Positions 24,502 through 33,884 of a DNA stretch of 64,000 nucleotides are shown one piece after another. Origin of the DNA: JBASEY01 sp964404285. Lineage in GTDB: Bacteria > CSSED10-310. The notes under the pieces are model-generated. The model worked only from the letters and a program-made list of their open reading frames with translations, ran no database searches and had not been told where the DNA came from. The stretch's first letter is position 1, and every line of letters starts with the position of its first letter. The DNA lies in assembly GCA_964404285.1 (NCBI GenBank), contig CAYOJK010000007.1, forward strand, positions 1-64,000, in the 5' to 3' direction. Position numbers and translations under genes: made by a program.

Positions 24502-25077
24502 CTACTTTCTTTTTAAAAAATCACACCAACTGGTTCGTTGTTTTTCCAATGTTTTCACCATTTGACGCACGGTGCCAACATGCTCGGAAGTGAAAAATGC
24601 ATCCGGCTCAATTTCCTGCGATATTTCCAGAATGCCCTTCAAGTCTTTACGCTTAACTACCATATAAATTTCAAGAACAGGTCCGGATTTACCTTGACCC
24701 TGAAAAGTAGTCACAGCATACCCTGCTTGTCTAAGAGCAGCGGCTAGTTCCATGCCGTTTTCCCGACAAAATATTCTCAAGCCTGCATATCCAAACGCAA
24801 TTCGCCTCTCCATCAAAATCCCGACAACATTCCCGGTAGAAAACCCTAATGCATAAAAAATCACTAAAACCGGTTTATCAGAAATTTTTTCTATCAATGC
24901 AGATACGACCACTATCCAAACGCTGACTTCTATTGCGCCTAAAATAAAAGCTGTTTTCATTCGTCCATGAACAGTGCTGATCGTTCTGACTGTTCCTACA
25001 GACACATCGACGACACGTGCAAAAAAAACCATTATACCCAACTGTAATGTTTCCCAACTCAGTATAGACTCCATCAT
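24502..25077 (-). CDS. UPF0316 (DUF5698/DUF2179) membrane protein
   Basis: This 191-residue protein has three predicted N-terminal membrane helices (about 10-30, 42-62, 68-88) with the family-typical FFARVVDVSVGTVRTIS and EVSVWIVVVS. A soluble DUF2179 domain follows (GYAVTTFQGQGKSGPVLEIYMVVKRKDLKGILEI). The function of UPF0316 proteins is not established; the DUF2179 module is thought to bind a small ligand. The gene's first bases overlap the end of the large GT-C/TPR gene by four, so it is coupled to it. Confidence 0.85.
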   Translation of the reverse strand: MMESILSWETLQLGIMVFFARVVDVSVGTVRTISTVHGRMKTAFILGAIEVSVWIVVVSALIEKISDKPVLVIFYALGFSTGNVVGILMERRIAFGYAGLRIFCRENGMELAAALRQAGYAVTTFQGQGKSGPVLEIYMVVKRKDLKGILEISQEIEPDAFFTSEHVGTVRQMVKTLEKQRTSWCDFLKRK

Positions 25078-27215
25078 TCATCCCCTTTCTGCATGCTCCG
25101 TTCCAGCATCCGTTCCGCTCGACTTATATTGCGTTGTATCTGTTTGTGTTCCGAATCCAACTCCAACCCTTTTCTCCAATACGACAAAGCCTGCTGAATA
25201 TTTCCTTTTTCTATATGATAAATACCAAACCCGTTCATGAGCTCAGCAGAGCGAAACCCCGATCGATCGACTTGATTATATAATTCTATCGCTTCATCGG
25301 GTTTACCTTGCCGATGAAGGCAAATGCCAATATTCATCATAATATAGCTGTCGAATGCCTCCGGATCGACAACTCTGCGCCACTCATTTTCAGCATCTGA
25401 AAACAAGCCGTAATCCATTAAAGCTAAAGCTTTTTGAATGCGTATCTGCCTATTTTCAGGATGCTTGCTCAAAACCATATCATAGTACTCCACCGCTTTG
25501 TCGAATGAATGCTCAATATTATGATGATAACGACCCAAAATAACGGCGGCGCCGGTGTTGCGCGGATAAAATCGATGAGCTCTAACCGCTTCTTTATAGA
25601 CTGCTTCCGGTTCTAATTTCAGCATCACATCAATCTGCTCTACGGTTCTATACAATGGATGAATCGCTTTATACCCATCTCTCTCAGCCAGCATGATATT
25701 GTCAGTATCTTGACGCAAAAAGACCATAGAATTGTCATCCCAATAAACCGGAACCCAGTCAGAACGATTCAATAATGATGTATATAACCCTTCGCTTAAC
25801 TCCCAAACTGATTCCGGATACGCTAAAACTAGATGCGTAACCCCATATCGATTATGGAGCTCATCCAAAGACAAAGCGCCACTTATCACATCTCGGTACG
25901 CTTTCATAACCGGCCCGTAAAAAACAAAAAGTCGCCCGTCGATAAATACAGACGGCTCAGGGTATAAAGCCCATAACAGATAACCTCCAAACGCAAAACT
26001 ATTGAAATAATGTCCGTTAATAGAATTTTTCTTTAAATATTCAACAGATCCCAAAGGATAATTCATGTCACGAATATCCAAGCCAACCAGTCTGCGGTCA
26101 TGACGTTCAGTTGGAATACCCTTTGTACACGCTGTATGGATCAAAAAAGCCGGTATGAGAGAGACAATGCCAATCACCGTCAACCCGACAGCCCGGTTTC
26201 TATTCAGCCAATCCGTCGTCCGCTTCAAAACGGCTCCACCATGCAAAAATAGACCGGGTAAAATCACCAAAACCGCATTGGGTAAATTCCGAATACTGGT
26301 TATGGCCAGGTAGCCGAATACAATCAGATATATGAGTTCCCGAATTGAACCATGTCGGATTCGTACCAAAAATAATATGGCGGCAATAATCGCCAAACCA
26401 TAAAAAATTGGTATAAACCATGCTCCCCTGAATTCTGCTGTGGTGATGGGGCGCAATTCAGCGATCAAACCAAATAGCTCGGAATATTTTAAAAACTTGA
26501 ATGGATACATAAATGATCGCCATGTGTTCGGATTTAATAAGGCAGCTCCGAAAGCGGCAACAATGGTCGTTAAGCGATATCGGATATGTTGGCGAAAATG
26601 AACACGGTTGCCAACAAGTTCACAGCACTCAAAGATGCTCAGAATAAATAATCCAAAAACAAAACCTGAATGACAATTGCTCCAGACAAAAAACAGTGCG
26701 GAGAGTGTAGAAATACGCGAACGCTTTTTGGATGGATAGTTGCCATACAATATTGCCATAAGGACGATCGTTAGACCATAAGACAAGACATGCGGACGCA
26801 AAAAAGCACGAAAAGCGATACAAGGCGCGGCAATAGATACCAACAATGCCGTCCACCAAACAGGAGATTTCAATTTAGCGCCCAGCAGGCACAACAAAGC
26901 CGCCGCTGCCGACAACCAAGCGGCTTTCACAATAATAAGGCCATCGATACCAAATAGGTGATATCCAAAATACAAAGCCGTTTGCGAGGCCCATTCATGA
27001 GTAACCCAGCGTGTTCCAGACGCAGTCGCTGAAAAAATATCGTGAAACGGTATCGAACCCGTATCGACGATCCAACGACCGGTAGCTAAATGATAATAGA
27101 AATCAAAACTTTGAATGGGAAAGGTTGTTTGCACAAACCATGAAACAACCACAATAGAAAAAAGAAGCACAACAGGAAATCTTATCGGATACCCGGAAGA
27201 AACCTTGGACTGCAT
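25074..27215 (-). CDS. Multispanning membrane protein with C-terminal TPR repeats (GT-C glycosyltransferase-like)
   Basis: 713 residues: about ten membrane helices in the first ~350, a periplasmic-type domain, then TPR-like helices (about 530-700). The first extracytoplasmic loop carries SFDFYYHLATGRWIVDTGSIPFHDIFS and THEWASQ, a layout shared by GT-C-fold glycosyltransferases that use polyprenyl-phosphate sugars. A later YFNSFAFGGYLLWALYPE plus FIDGRLFVFY is also typical of this uncharacterised family. GGAAGG nine bases before the ATG at 27215 favours that start over an ATG at 27245. It follows the small membrane protein by four bases. A role in decorating surface glycans or proteins is inferred from fold and neighbours. 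Confidence 0.65.
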   Translation of the reverse strand: MQSKVSSGYPIRFPVVLLFSIVVVSWFVQTTFPIQSFDFYYHLATGRWIVDTGSIPFHDIFSATASGTRWVTHEWASQTALYFGYHLFGIDGLIIVKAAWLSAAAALLCLLGAKLKSPVWWTALLVSIAAPCIAFRAFLRPHVLSYGLTIVLMAILYGNYPSKKRSRISTLSALFFVWSNCHSGFVFGLFILSIFECCELVGNRVHFRQHIRYRLTTIVAAFGAALLNPNTWRSFMYPFKFLKYSELFGLIAELRPITTAEFRGAWFIPIFYGLAIIAAILFLVRIRHGSIRELIYLIVFGYLAITSIRNLPNAVLVILPGLFLHGGAVLKRTTDWLNRNRAVGLTVIGIVSLIPAFLIHTACTKGIPTERHDRRLVGLDIRDMNYPLGSVEYLKKNSINGHYFNSFAFGGYLLWALYPEPSVFIDGRLFVFYGPVMKAYRDVISGALSLDELHNRYGVTHLVLAYPESVWELSEGLYTSLLNRSDWVPVYWDDNSMVFLRQDTDNIMLAERDGYKAIHPLYRTVEQIDVMLKLEPEAVYKEAVRAHRFYPRNTGAAVILGRYHHNIEHSFDKAVEYYDMVLSKHPENRQIRIQKALALMDYGLFSDAENEWRRVVDPEAFDSYIMMNIGICLHRQGKPDEAIELYNQVDRSGFRSAELMNGFGIYHIEKGNIQQALSYWRKGLELDSEHKQIQRNISRAERMLERSMQKGDE

Positions 27216-27219
27216 CGAG

Positions 27220-27696
27220 CTATATCCTTCCAAGAACAATTCCACCCGCTAATCGAATCAATAGATCTAAAAACAGTATTACCCAAGCTTTTTTTTCCAC
27301 TCTTTTAAAAGCATAACCACGATAAAAAGCTAATCCTGATGCAATATAAACGCTTAAGGCAAAAATTGGCTTGACCAAAACTCCGATACAAATTGAAATA
27401 AACAGCCAGTTTAGCCACGCTGGATATTTCCTATAAAGAGAAAAACAAACGAATCGGATATCACGACATTCTTGTCTGGCAAGACTGCCAAGGTGACAGG
27501 CTATACCAGTGGCCAAGCCCATAACAAACCAGCCGGAAAAAATCACGATGATGGTAACAAAGTTTCGTGTTGATAAAAAATAGCCGACAACTAGAGGAAT
27601 ACTAAGCAGCCATTCCTGAAGAAAATATCTATATCGAGCTATCAAATTCGCATTTTGGCGCCGTTTTGTCGGCGAAACATTGTGATTGTCCTGCAT
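27220..27696 (-). CDS. Small membrane protein of unknown function
   Basis: Not recognised. 158 residues with a basic N-terminus and about four hydrophobic segments (near 31-45, 47-70, 95-125 and 140-157). No motif is evident. It sits between a methyltransferase and the GT-C/TPR gene, four bases from the latter, so it is probably in the same transcript. Confidence 0.55.
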   Translation of the reverse strand: MQDNHNVSPTKRRQNANLIARYRYFLQEWLLSIPLVVGYFLSTRNFVTIIVIFSGWFVMGLATGIACHLGSLARQECRDIRFVCFSLYRKYPAWLNWLFISICIGVLVKPIFALSVYIASGLAFYRGYAFKRVEKKAWVILFLDLLIRLAGGIVLGRI

Positions 27697-27731
27697 ATAT
27701 TAAATGTTTCTCTCCCTTTCATTAAAGCCGA

Positions 27732-28514
27732 TCAGTTCATAATATCTGCTTCATGTATTCGATCACCGTTTTTGACCACTTTGTCTCGAATACATTCCAC
27801 CGCATAGCCCAAGGTAATACATTTTTCATGATCCAATCCATCCAAGGCCTGCACAACAGGAACTCCGATGACAATCAAGCCTATAGCAACCAATAACTGA
27901 AGTGGAGCCAGCAAGAGCTTGAGCCATTTCGGTCGAGACTTTGGGAAAAAATAGATGTAAATCCACATCGTCATTACAGCGATATACCGAAAGAATCCAC
28001 CACGGGGTTCAATCGAAATGACAGTCCAGCCGGATTTTTCAAGAATATGTCGCAGTCCGTAGCGCGTAAAACGAAAGTAATCATACGGAGCCTGATGTTC
28101 ACCAAAGCCCTGGGGAGCGGTTAAATACAGCTTGCCACCCGGCTGCGTAACACGGTTAAGTTCCCGCAATACCATTTCCGGTTCCGGCACGTGTTCAAGG
28201 ACCTGGGTGCACAGGATTGCATCAAAAACAGAGTCCTTGAATGGAAGGTTTTCAAGCCGCCCGATAATATCCAAACCAGAATAATCCCATTGGTCTTCTC
28301 CACATCCAAAATCGACACCGACATATCGAGCATGCTGAAAATATTCTTTATACAGACCTTGACCGGCGCCGGCATCCAACACGCGACTACCAGCAGCAAT
28401 TTGCTCCGCTGCTATACGAACAAATTCACGAATTCCAGCATTCTCCAGATCGATTCGATCCCACCAAGCTCTAGGAAGTATCCGGATTAAAAGACGACGG
28501 AGCCTATCCATCAA
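27732..28514 (-). CDS. Class I SAM-dependent methyltransferase, membrane-associated
   Basis: A Rossmann-type methyltransferase of 260 residues. SAM-binding motif I is SRVLDAGAGQGLYKEYF (about 43-58), followed by YVGVDFG (acidic end of strand 2), and motif with DAILCTQVLEHVPEPEMVLREL. After the core, two hydrophobic stretches (about 175-192 and 202-225) suggest membrane attachment, as in enzymes acting on lipids or lipid-linked sugars. Its ATG overlaps the stop of the preceding methyltransferase by four bases. The substrate is unknown. Confidence 0.82.
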   Translation of the reverse strand: MMDRLRRLLIRILPRAWWDRIDLENAGIREFVRIAAEQIAAGSRVLDAGAGQGLYKEYFQHARYVGVDFGCGEDQWDYSGLDIIGRLENLPFKDSVFDAILCTQVLEHVPEPEMVLRELNRVTQPGGKLYLTAPQGFGEHQAPYDYFRFTRYGLRHILEKSGWTVISIEPRGGFFRYIAVMTMWIYIYFFPKSRPKWLKLLLAPLQLLVAIGLIVIGVPVVQALDGLDHEKCITLGYAVECIRDKVVKNGDRIHEADIMN

Positions 28515-29212
28515 GAACCTCTTTCAGGCTTTAGCCGATAGATAGCATGAAAAACACATAAGTTTGGAAACCAAATCACCATCCGTTTCACCCAGGAAGG
28601 TAAACGATCCCAATCCTTGGGCCGCGGAAAACCGGGTAGTCCCGCATCATTGATGATTCTGTCGGTTATTGTCAATCCACATTCACTCAACAGGCGATGG
28701 AACGTATCTACCGTAAAAAAACGTAGGTGTGTTCTGTCAAGCAAACCTGTATCAGTATAGTCAAAGCGTCCTATCAATAAATGTAATCTCATCTGCCAAT
28801 AGGCAATATTGGGGATGGATACAATGAGTTCTCCATTTGAAGCAAGAAGGTTCTTTAATGATTTCAATGTTGTCCAAGGGTCTACAAGATGTTCTAAGAC
28901 GTCTGCACAAATGATGACACCAAAATCCTTGCCCGCTTCACGCAGAACATCAGGATCATCCGCGTCGCCAATCACGATGTTCTCACAGAATTCTCGTGCC
29001 TGTTCAGCAGCAGCGGCATCCTTTTCGATTCCAGTGACTCGGCATCCGTTAACCCTTAAAGCTTCAGCCAAATATCCCCAAGCACAACCAACATCCAGAA
29101 CAACACGATTGTTGCCAACAATATCGACGATCCGTCTATGTGTAGGAGCCAATCCATGGATGCGGATATGTTCTTGTGCTTTTTGAGTTATCTCAGGGCG
29201 ATATTCCATCAC
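28511..29212 (-). CDS. Class I SAM-dependent methyltransferase (MetW/UbiG-like)
   Basis: 233 residues. Motif I is NRVVLDVGCAWGYLAEALRVNGCRVTGIEKD (positions about 34-64), then GVIICADVLEHLVDPWTTLKSLKNLL and SIPNIAYWQMRLHLLIGRFDYTDTGLLDRTHLRFFT. The last phrase is frequent in methyltransferases of polysaccharide and O-antigen clusters. The gene starts directly after the B12 radical SAM stop and overlaps the next methyltransferase by four bases. GTG at 29212 or ATG at 29209 could serve as start. Substrate unknown. Confidence 0.85.
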   Translation of the reverse strand: MMEYRPEITQKAQEHIRIHGLAPTHRRIVDIVGNNRVVLDVGCAWGYLAEALRVNGCRVTGIEKDAAAAEQAREFCENIVIGDADDPDVLREAGKDFGVIICADVLEHLVDPWTTLKSLKNLLASNGELIVSIPNIAYWQMRLHLLIGRFDYTDTGLLDRTHLRFFTVDTFHRLLSECGLTITDRIINDAGLPGFPRPKDWDRLPSWVKRMVIWFPNLCVFHAIYRLKPERGS

Positions 29213-30694
29213 TTATCCGTTTTCCGTGTGAGTGTTTTGTTCCATCATATATTTTGTTTTAGCGCTTAAATCAGCTATTAAACCTTTAAAACCTTTTATT
29301 TGGTATAATTTCCATAAATATTGCATCAATACCGGCGGATTTTTCAACAAAAGACGAATTTTCATTTTTCTGGCCAGTTCAAGAGCTTCAAGGATGTCTT
29401 CTTGTGAACAATCCGGATAGGCTAACACAGAAGAACCGGCCCCATCCCAACGTGACCAGTCGTCTGTGATCAACCATCCTTCTTGAACTGCTTGATCATA
29501 AAATGGAGTGCCGGGAAAAGGTGTGGCAACAGAAAATTGACTGGTTGTACAGCGCAGTTGTTCAGCATATTCAAGAGTTTTACGCAGGGATTCTCGTGTT
29601 TCTCCTGGTAAACCAAACATGAATGTTCCATGGGTGGCTATTCCAAGTTTTTTACACGTGGCAACAAATCGTTGGACATGATCTAAATCGAGATTTTTTT
29701 GAATTGCCTCCATCCGATCTCTATCAGCGGTTTCAACCCCAAATTTTAAACCGATACAATTCGCCCGTCTCAACAATTTCAGCGTGTCATCATCCACTCT
29801 GGCATCAGCCATCGCCGACCATGGTATCTTAAGATCGCGCTTTAAAATCTCTTCCGCAACAGCTCTGGCATGATTCCGGCTGGCAGTGAACGACGAATCG
29901 TCAAAATAGATTTCTCTAGCGTTAAATTTCTCTTTGACATAAAGCATTTCATCGACCACACATTCCGGTCGACGTCTTCGAAACGAAGGTGAATGAAAAA
30001 AAACTGTGGATTCTAGACAAAATACACAGGAATAAGGGCAGCCGCGACTGGTCAAAATGCTGACATTCGGAAATTTTTTACATGCTGGATCCGTGTATTT
30101 CTCCATTTGTAGTGAATCGCGTTCAGGATACGGCAATTCATCTAAGGCCTGAATCAGCGGATGATCGGGATTGTTTTTAACCGATTCGTTCGATCGCCAT
30201 GACAGCCCCAAGACTTCCCCTAATTCACCTCGTGATTCAAGAGTGGAAACAAGATCGACTATCGTTTCATCATATTCACCACGAAGTACTGCGATAGCTG
30301 TAGAATTGGATAAAACCTCTTCGGGTAATGCTGTGGCATGAGGACCTGAAAAAACGATCGGCACATCCAATTTTTCCGTCAACCGTTTGGCAAATTCCAG
30401 GTCAACATAAATTGACGGCGTCGATGTCTCAATAACTACCAGATCCGGTTCCCTGTCGATGACAGTTTTCAAAGCCTTTTCAGCGCTTATTTCCAACGCT
30501 ACAGCGTCAAGCAATGTCGCTTGATGGCCGGCTCGAATAAGATTGGCCGTAGCATAAGCCATTGCAAACGGATACGGATAATAGGGAAGCGTTTTTTTTC
30601 TGGATCGGATATGTGGCCAGCGAGCGCCGGCTTTGACACTGGTAAACTGTTCATCGCTGACCCAAGGCGAATTAACCAAAACAACCCGCATCAA
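29213..30694 (-). CDS. B12-binding-domain radical SAM protein
   Basis: 493 residues. A cobalamin-binding-like Rossmann domain fills about 1-150 (YPYPFAMAYATANLIRAGHQATLLDA and DLVVIETSTPS). The radical SAM barrel starts at the CxxxCxxC motif, SRGCPYSCVFC, Cys219/223/226. A GLKFGVETADRDRMEAI strand and HGTFMFGLPGETRESL follow, and a helical C-terminal segment completes it. Family members include cobalamin-dependent methylases and ring-forming enzymes; the exact reaction cannot be read. It overlaps the glycosyltransferase by four bases and abuts the methyltransferase, so it acts in a coupled set on a shared, probably envelope-linked, product. Confidence 0.88.
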   Translation of the reverse strand: MMRVVLVNSPWVSDEQFTSVKAGARWPHIRSRKKTLPYYPYPFAMAYATANLIRAGHQATLLDAVALEISAEKALKTVIDREPDLVVIETSTPSIYVDLEFAKRLTEKLDVPIVFSGPHATALPEEVLSNSTAIAVLRGEYDETIVDLVSTLESRGELGEVLGLSWRSNESVKNNPDHPLIQALDELPYPERDSLQMEKYTDPACKKFPNVSILTSRGCPYSCVFCLESTVFFHSPSFRRRRPECVVDEMLYVKEKFNAREIYFDDSSFTASRNHARAVAEEILKRDLKIPWSAMADARVDDDTLKLLRRANCIGLKFGVETADRDRMEAIQKNLDLDHVQRFVATCKKLGIATHGTFMFGLPGETRESLRKTLEYAEQLRCTTSQFSVATPFPGTPFYDQAVQEGWLITDDWSRWDGAGSSVLAYPDCSQEDILEALELARKMKIRLLLKNPPVLMQYLWKLYQIKGFKGLIADLSAKTKYMMEQNTHTENG

Positions 30695-31482
30695 AGACCT
30701 CGCCTGTGTTTCCAGAAATATCGGACGATGTTACGAAAATGTATAAATGTCCATTTGTTGAACAATGTTTGAGCGCTCTCACGATCATATAGATGCACAA
30801 TTTTAGCCTGAGGAACATATCGGATCCGCCAGCCGGCTTTCCATATCCGGTAACACCAGTCGATATCTTCATAATAAAGCGGGTCAAAAGCGATATCCAA
30901 CAACCCAACAGTGTCCAGCACTTCCCGCCGAACCATGATGAAAGCTCCCACCAACCAATCCACATCCCGTTCGGTTTCGTGATCCCAGTCACTCATCAGA
31001 TAATTTTGTAACGATCTTATACGAGGAAACAGGCGGTCAACATGAGCCCAACGGGCGATAACCGCTGTCGGGGTTGGAAAACGACGAGCAGTATATTGTA
31101 TCGAGCCGTCTGGATTGACCAGCTTACACGATGCAGCGCCGACGTCAGGATGTTTTTCCAGGTATGAAACCATGAAAGGCAACGTATCTGGATCCAGAAT
31201 CGTGTCGGGATTCAGTAAGAGAACATATTTTCCTGTGGATTGTATCATCGCCAAATTGTTATTGGTGGCAAACCCTTTTTTCTGTGGGTTTTTTATCAGA
31301 TGAATATCAGGATAGCCTGCAACCACATCGGAAGTTGAATCGGTTGACGCGTTGTCGATCACAAAATATTCCACTTTCAAATCACCCATTCCGGCATACA
31401 CCGATCGCACACTATCAATTAACTGTGATCCCTCATTTGTCGAGATCGTGATAATTGTTAAATCCTTCTCCTCTGCTCTCAT
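30691..31482 (-). CDS. Family 2 glycosyltransferase (rhamnosyltransferase-like)
   Basis: 263 residues, GT-A fold, family 2. It has LTIITISTNEGSQLIDSVRSV, VIDNASTDST, the KKGFATNNNLAM segment, LLLNPDTILDPDTL with the Asp of the metal site and WLVGAFIMVRREVLDTVGLLDIAFDPLYYEDIDWCYR. That last stretch is characteristic of WbbL-type transferases that make cell-surface polysaccharides. AGGA six bases ahead puts the start at the ATG at 31482 rather than an earlier one at 31536. Sugar donor and acceptor are not known. Confidence 0.9.
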   Translation of the reverse strand: MRAEEKDLTIITISTNEGSQLIDSVRSVYAGMGDLKVEYFVIDNASTDSTSDVVAGYPDIHLIKNPQKKGFATNNNLAMIQSTGKYVLLLNPDTILDPDTLPFMVSYLEKHPDVGAASCKLVNPDGSIQYTARRFPTPTAVIARWAHVDRLFPRIRSLQNYLMSDWDHETERDVDWLVGAFIMVRREVLDTVGLLDIAFDPLYYEDIDWCYRIWKAGWRIRYVPQAKIVHLYDRESAQTLFNKWTFIHFRNIVRYFWKHRRGL

Positions 31483-31535
31483 TTCTTTTCCTACAAGAGA
31501 TTTGCACTCAAATTCCAACCTGAACCATTGTAGCA

Positions 31536-32624
31536 CTATTTTTCCATGAAAAAATATCTATAGATATGCTCAGCATAAAGTGCATGTGCCGTAGCATTCG
31601 GGTGATGATCTCTGGGATGAACCCATACATCAGCCGCGCGATGACCTTCCAGAGCATTATCCATTCTCAAGATCGGTATAGCACGGGCAAGGCAATACTC
31701 TGCCAATTCGTCAAGAGCCTGTTCATCACAGGCGGCAATCGAATCCTCGACATAAGGGAACAAACATAGATAAAGAGGTATACCCGCCTGTTTGGTAACA
31801 GAATGAATTCCATCAACTGCCCTGTAAACCGTCTCCTTTTCCTTTTTTCCATACCAAGCCACCAGCGTTTGTTTTTGAAAAACCATGTTCCGATTGCTGA
31901 TCCACCGAATCAAATGACTGTTTTCTGCTATCCGCTCCCACCATTTCTTATTGGAAGCCTTATCTTCAAACAATAAACCCTGAAACCTCGCCTGTGAATG
32001 CCCTTGCTTATGCATTCTCATTATGCCTTCAGTATCTATCCAAACTTCAGCGCGGTTCACATCAAAATCGTTTACACAAAACCCCAGGATGATTGCATCC
32101 GGATCATGCGTCATGCCCTTCTGTCGTAAATAGTGATATTCCGTTGCTGTGTCCCAACTCCCAACGCCTGTATTGACAATTTCGATATCGTCATATTTCT
32201 TTGCCAACACAGATAATTTGTCAGTCCGAATCAAATTTTCAAGTTGAGTGACCCATATATCCTCTTCTTTGACACCAAGTCCTTGAGTAAACGAATCACC
32301 TAAAGCAAGAATACGATAATGATTATCTGGTTTGGGATCTTGAAGTTCCCTGCCGCGATACCCATGAGAATTGACTCTTACGGGAATACTGAAACCTCTT
32401 TCAAACAGTTTTCGTGATCCGTACTTCCATCGATATTCATGATTTGGGGTCAATTCATAATCCACACCCTCTAGTTCTGATAAGCGCGTCTCATACGGAA
32501 CGGCCATACGGCCCCTGGGCTGAAAAAACACCATCCTTATGATGATTTCCAACCCTAAAACAGTGGCACATAAAGATATCAATACTGTTAGGAATGCAAA
32601 AAGAAACGACTTTTTAATTTTCAT
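31536..32624 (-). CDS. SGNH/GDSL hydrolase with N-terminal membrane anchor
   Basis: A 362-residue esterase-type protein. One N-terminal hydrophobic helix (about 5-30) anchors it outside the cytoplasm. The SGNH core is marked by ILALGDSFTQGLGV (catalytic Ser block), NTGVGSWDTATEYHYL (Gly block), ILGFCVNDFDVN (Asn block) and a terminal HPRDHHPNATAHALYAEHI (Asp/His block). Related enzymes remove or transfer acyl groups on polysaccharides. The start at 32624 is chosen because it gives a usual signal anchor; an upstream ATG at 32666 is possible. It precedes the glycosyltransferase on the same strand. Confidence 0.82.
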   Translation of the reverse strand: MKIKKSFLFAFLTVLISLCATVLGLEIIIRMVFFQPRGRMAVPYETRLSELEGVDYELTPNHEYRWKYGSRKLFERGFSIPVRVNSHGYRGRELQDPKPDNHYRILALGDSFTQGLGVKEEDIWVTQLENLIRTDKLSVLAKKYDDIEIVNTGVGSWDTATEYHYLRQKGMTHDPDAIILGFCVNDFDVNRAEVWIDTEGIMRMHKQGHSQARFQGLLFEDKASNKKWWERIAENSHLIRWISNRNMVFQKQTLVAWYGKKEKETVYRAVDGIHSVTKQAGIPLYLCLFPYVEDSIAACDEQALDELAEYCLARAIPILRMDNALEGHRAADVWVHPRDHHPNATAHALYAEHIYRYFFMEK

Positions 32625-32724
32625 GACAATATCGAGTGATCCAAAATAAAAAGGCCCATCCAGCAATTGGGTTCAAGACGTATGTTTAACGTCTAAACGC
32701 TTTTAGGTCAAGGCATTATCACCT

Positions 32725-33534
32725 TTATTTCTGCAATGTGCATGTAGGATGGTAAAATTCAGGCCGACGGTCTGAAAGAATATTATTCCTGCTATTGAGT
32801 GATTTATTGTCAGCCATAAACGGGTCGATCTCGCATACAGTGACAATTGTCTCTTCTGTGTCGCTTCGCCCCAGAACAGTTGCATCCGGACCGATGATCC
32901 GACTGTTGCCGATATAGGTGAGATCGACACCCCCTCGCTGTTCCCGCCCCGACCTGTTTGCGGTAATACCAAAAACCCGGTTTTCAAGACAACGGGTTAC
33001 CATTGCCTGAGGACAATAGGGTAAAACCAGATTTGAGGGATGCGCAATTATTTGTGCTCCTGACAAAGCCAACGTGCGCATAGATTCGGGAAAATACCAA
33101 TCAAAACAGATCATCAATCCAATCCTTACTCCATCCTTCGTTTGAAAAACGTCAAACCCAGTATTGCCCGGCTCAAAAAACAGTTTCTCTCGATCATACA
33201 AATGGTTTTTACGATAGCGATGAACATCTCCCTGGGGAGTCACAAGAATAGCGGAATTGTAAAACAAATCTCCATCTCGCTCAGGTATACCTGCAGCGAT
33301 CGATGTTCCTGTTTCTTCCGAGACTGACAGCAGCGCTTGTGTCGTATATCCATCAGGAATACTTTCGGATAACTCGGTGACTTCGTCTTCTTCGATGAAC
33401 AGGTACCCGCTATTGAACAATTCAGGTAAAACCAGAAAATCCGCTTCTGTCTGCCTGATTAGATCAATAGCTTTAGCCACATTATTTTTTAGACAGCCGA
33501 ACTCCGGTGTCATTTGTATGAATCCAATACGCAT
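32725..33534 (-). CDS. Carbon-nitrogen hydrolase (nitrilase superfamily)
   Basis: A 269-residue amidase-type enzyme. The Glu-Lys-Cys triad is visible: Glu38 in LVLPELF, Lys109 in HRYRKNHLYD and Cys143 in LMICFDWYFPE. GNSRIIGPD and the long shared strands support the nitrilase superfamily. Length is typical. An AAGGAG site precedes the ATG. Substrates in this branch include omega-amides, N-carbamoyl compounds and biogenic-amine precursors; none can be chosen here. It is the first gene of the minus-strand run ending at 22200, about 100 bases upstream of the SGNH hydrolase. Confidence 0.92.
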   Translation of the reverse strand: MRIGFIQMTPEFGCLKNNVAKAIDLIRQTEADFLVLPELFNSGYLFIEEDEVTELSESIPDGYTTQALLSVSEETGTSIAAGIPERDGDLFYNSAILVTPQGDVHRYRKNHLYDREKLFFEPGNTGFDVFQTKDGVRIGLMICFDWYFPESMRTLALSGAQIIAHPSNLVLPYCPQAMVTRCLENRVFGITANRSGREQRGGVDLTYIGNSRIIGPDATVLGRSDTEETIVTVCEIDPFMADNKSLNSRNNILSDRRPEFYHPTCTLQK

Positions 33535-33884
33535 TGATAATCTCCTTATATTTCAAAATGTTAAATCCTCAAATCCCACTAATAATGTAGCAAAATACTA
33601 AAATAGTATCAATCTGAACCTTTCAGAAGAAAATGCTTAGAATTCAATCAAAAATCCGGATGTGTGCTCCTCTTTGTGGCGGTATAGCCACCTGCTTTGA
33701 TTCAAGATGACGGGGGTCCGATAAACCAACAATTGGCGATTCTGATTTGAAATCTTAATAAATGCCGGATAGATAGAGGGTGGTTTACGATAAACTTGTT
33801 TGTCTCAGTTGACTTATAAAGCTGACCCTTTGAAAATAAAGAATGGTTCATATAACCGGGTTTAATTGCCTGTGGAGGTTTCCG
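33535..33884. other. Divergent intergenic region
   Basis: About 350 bases between the nitrilase (minus) and the FadL-like gene (plus). No gene is visible. A possible plus-strand promoter is TTGACT (33809-33814) with a 17-base spacer and GAAAAT (33832-33837), which is weak. A GGAGG site lies six bases before the ATG at 33885. Confidence 0.45.
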
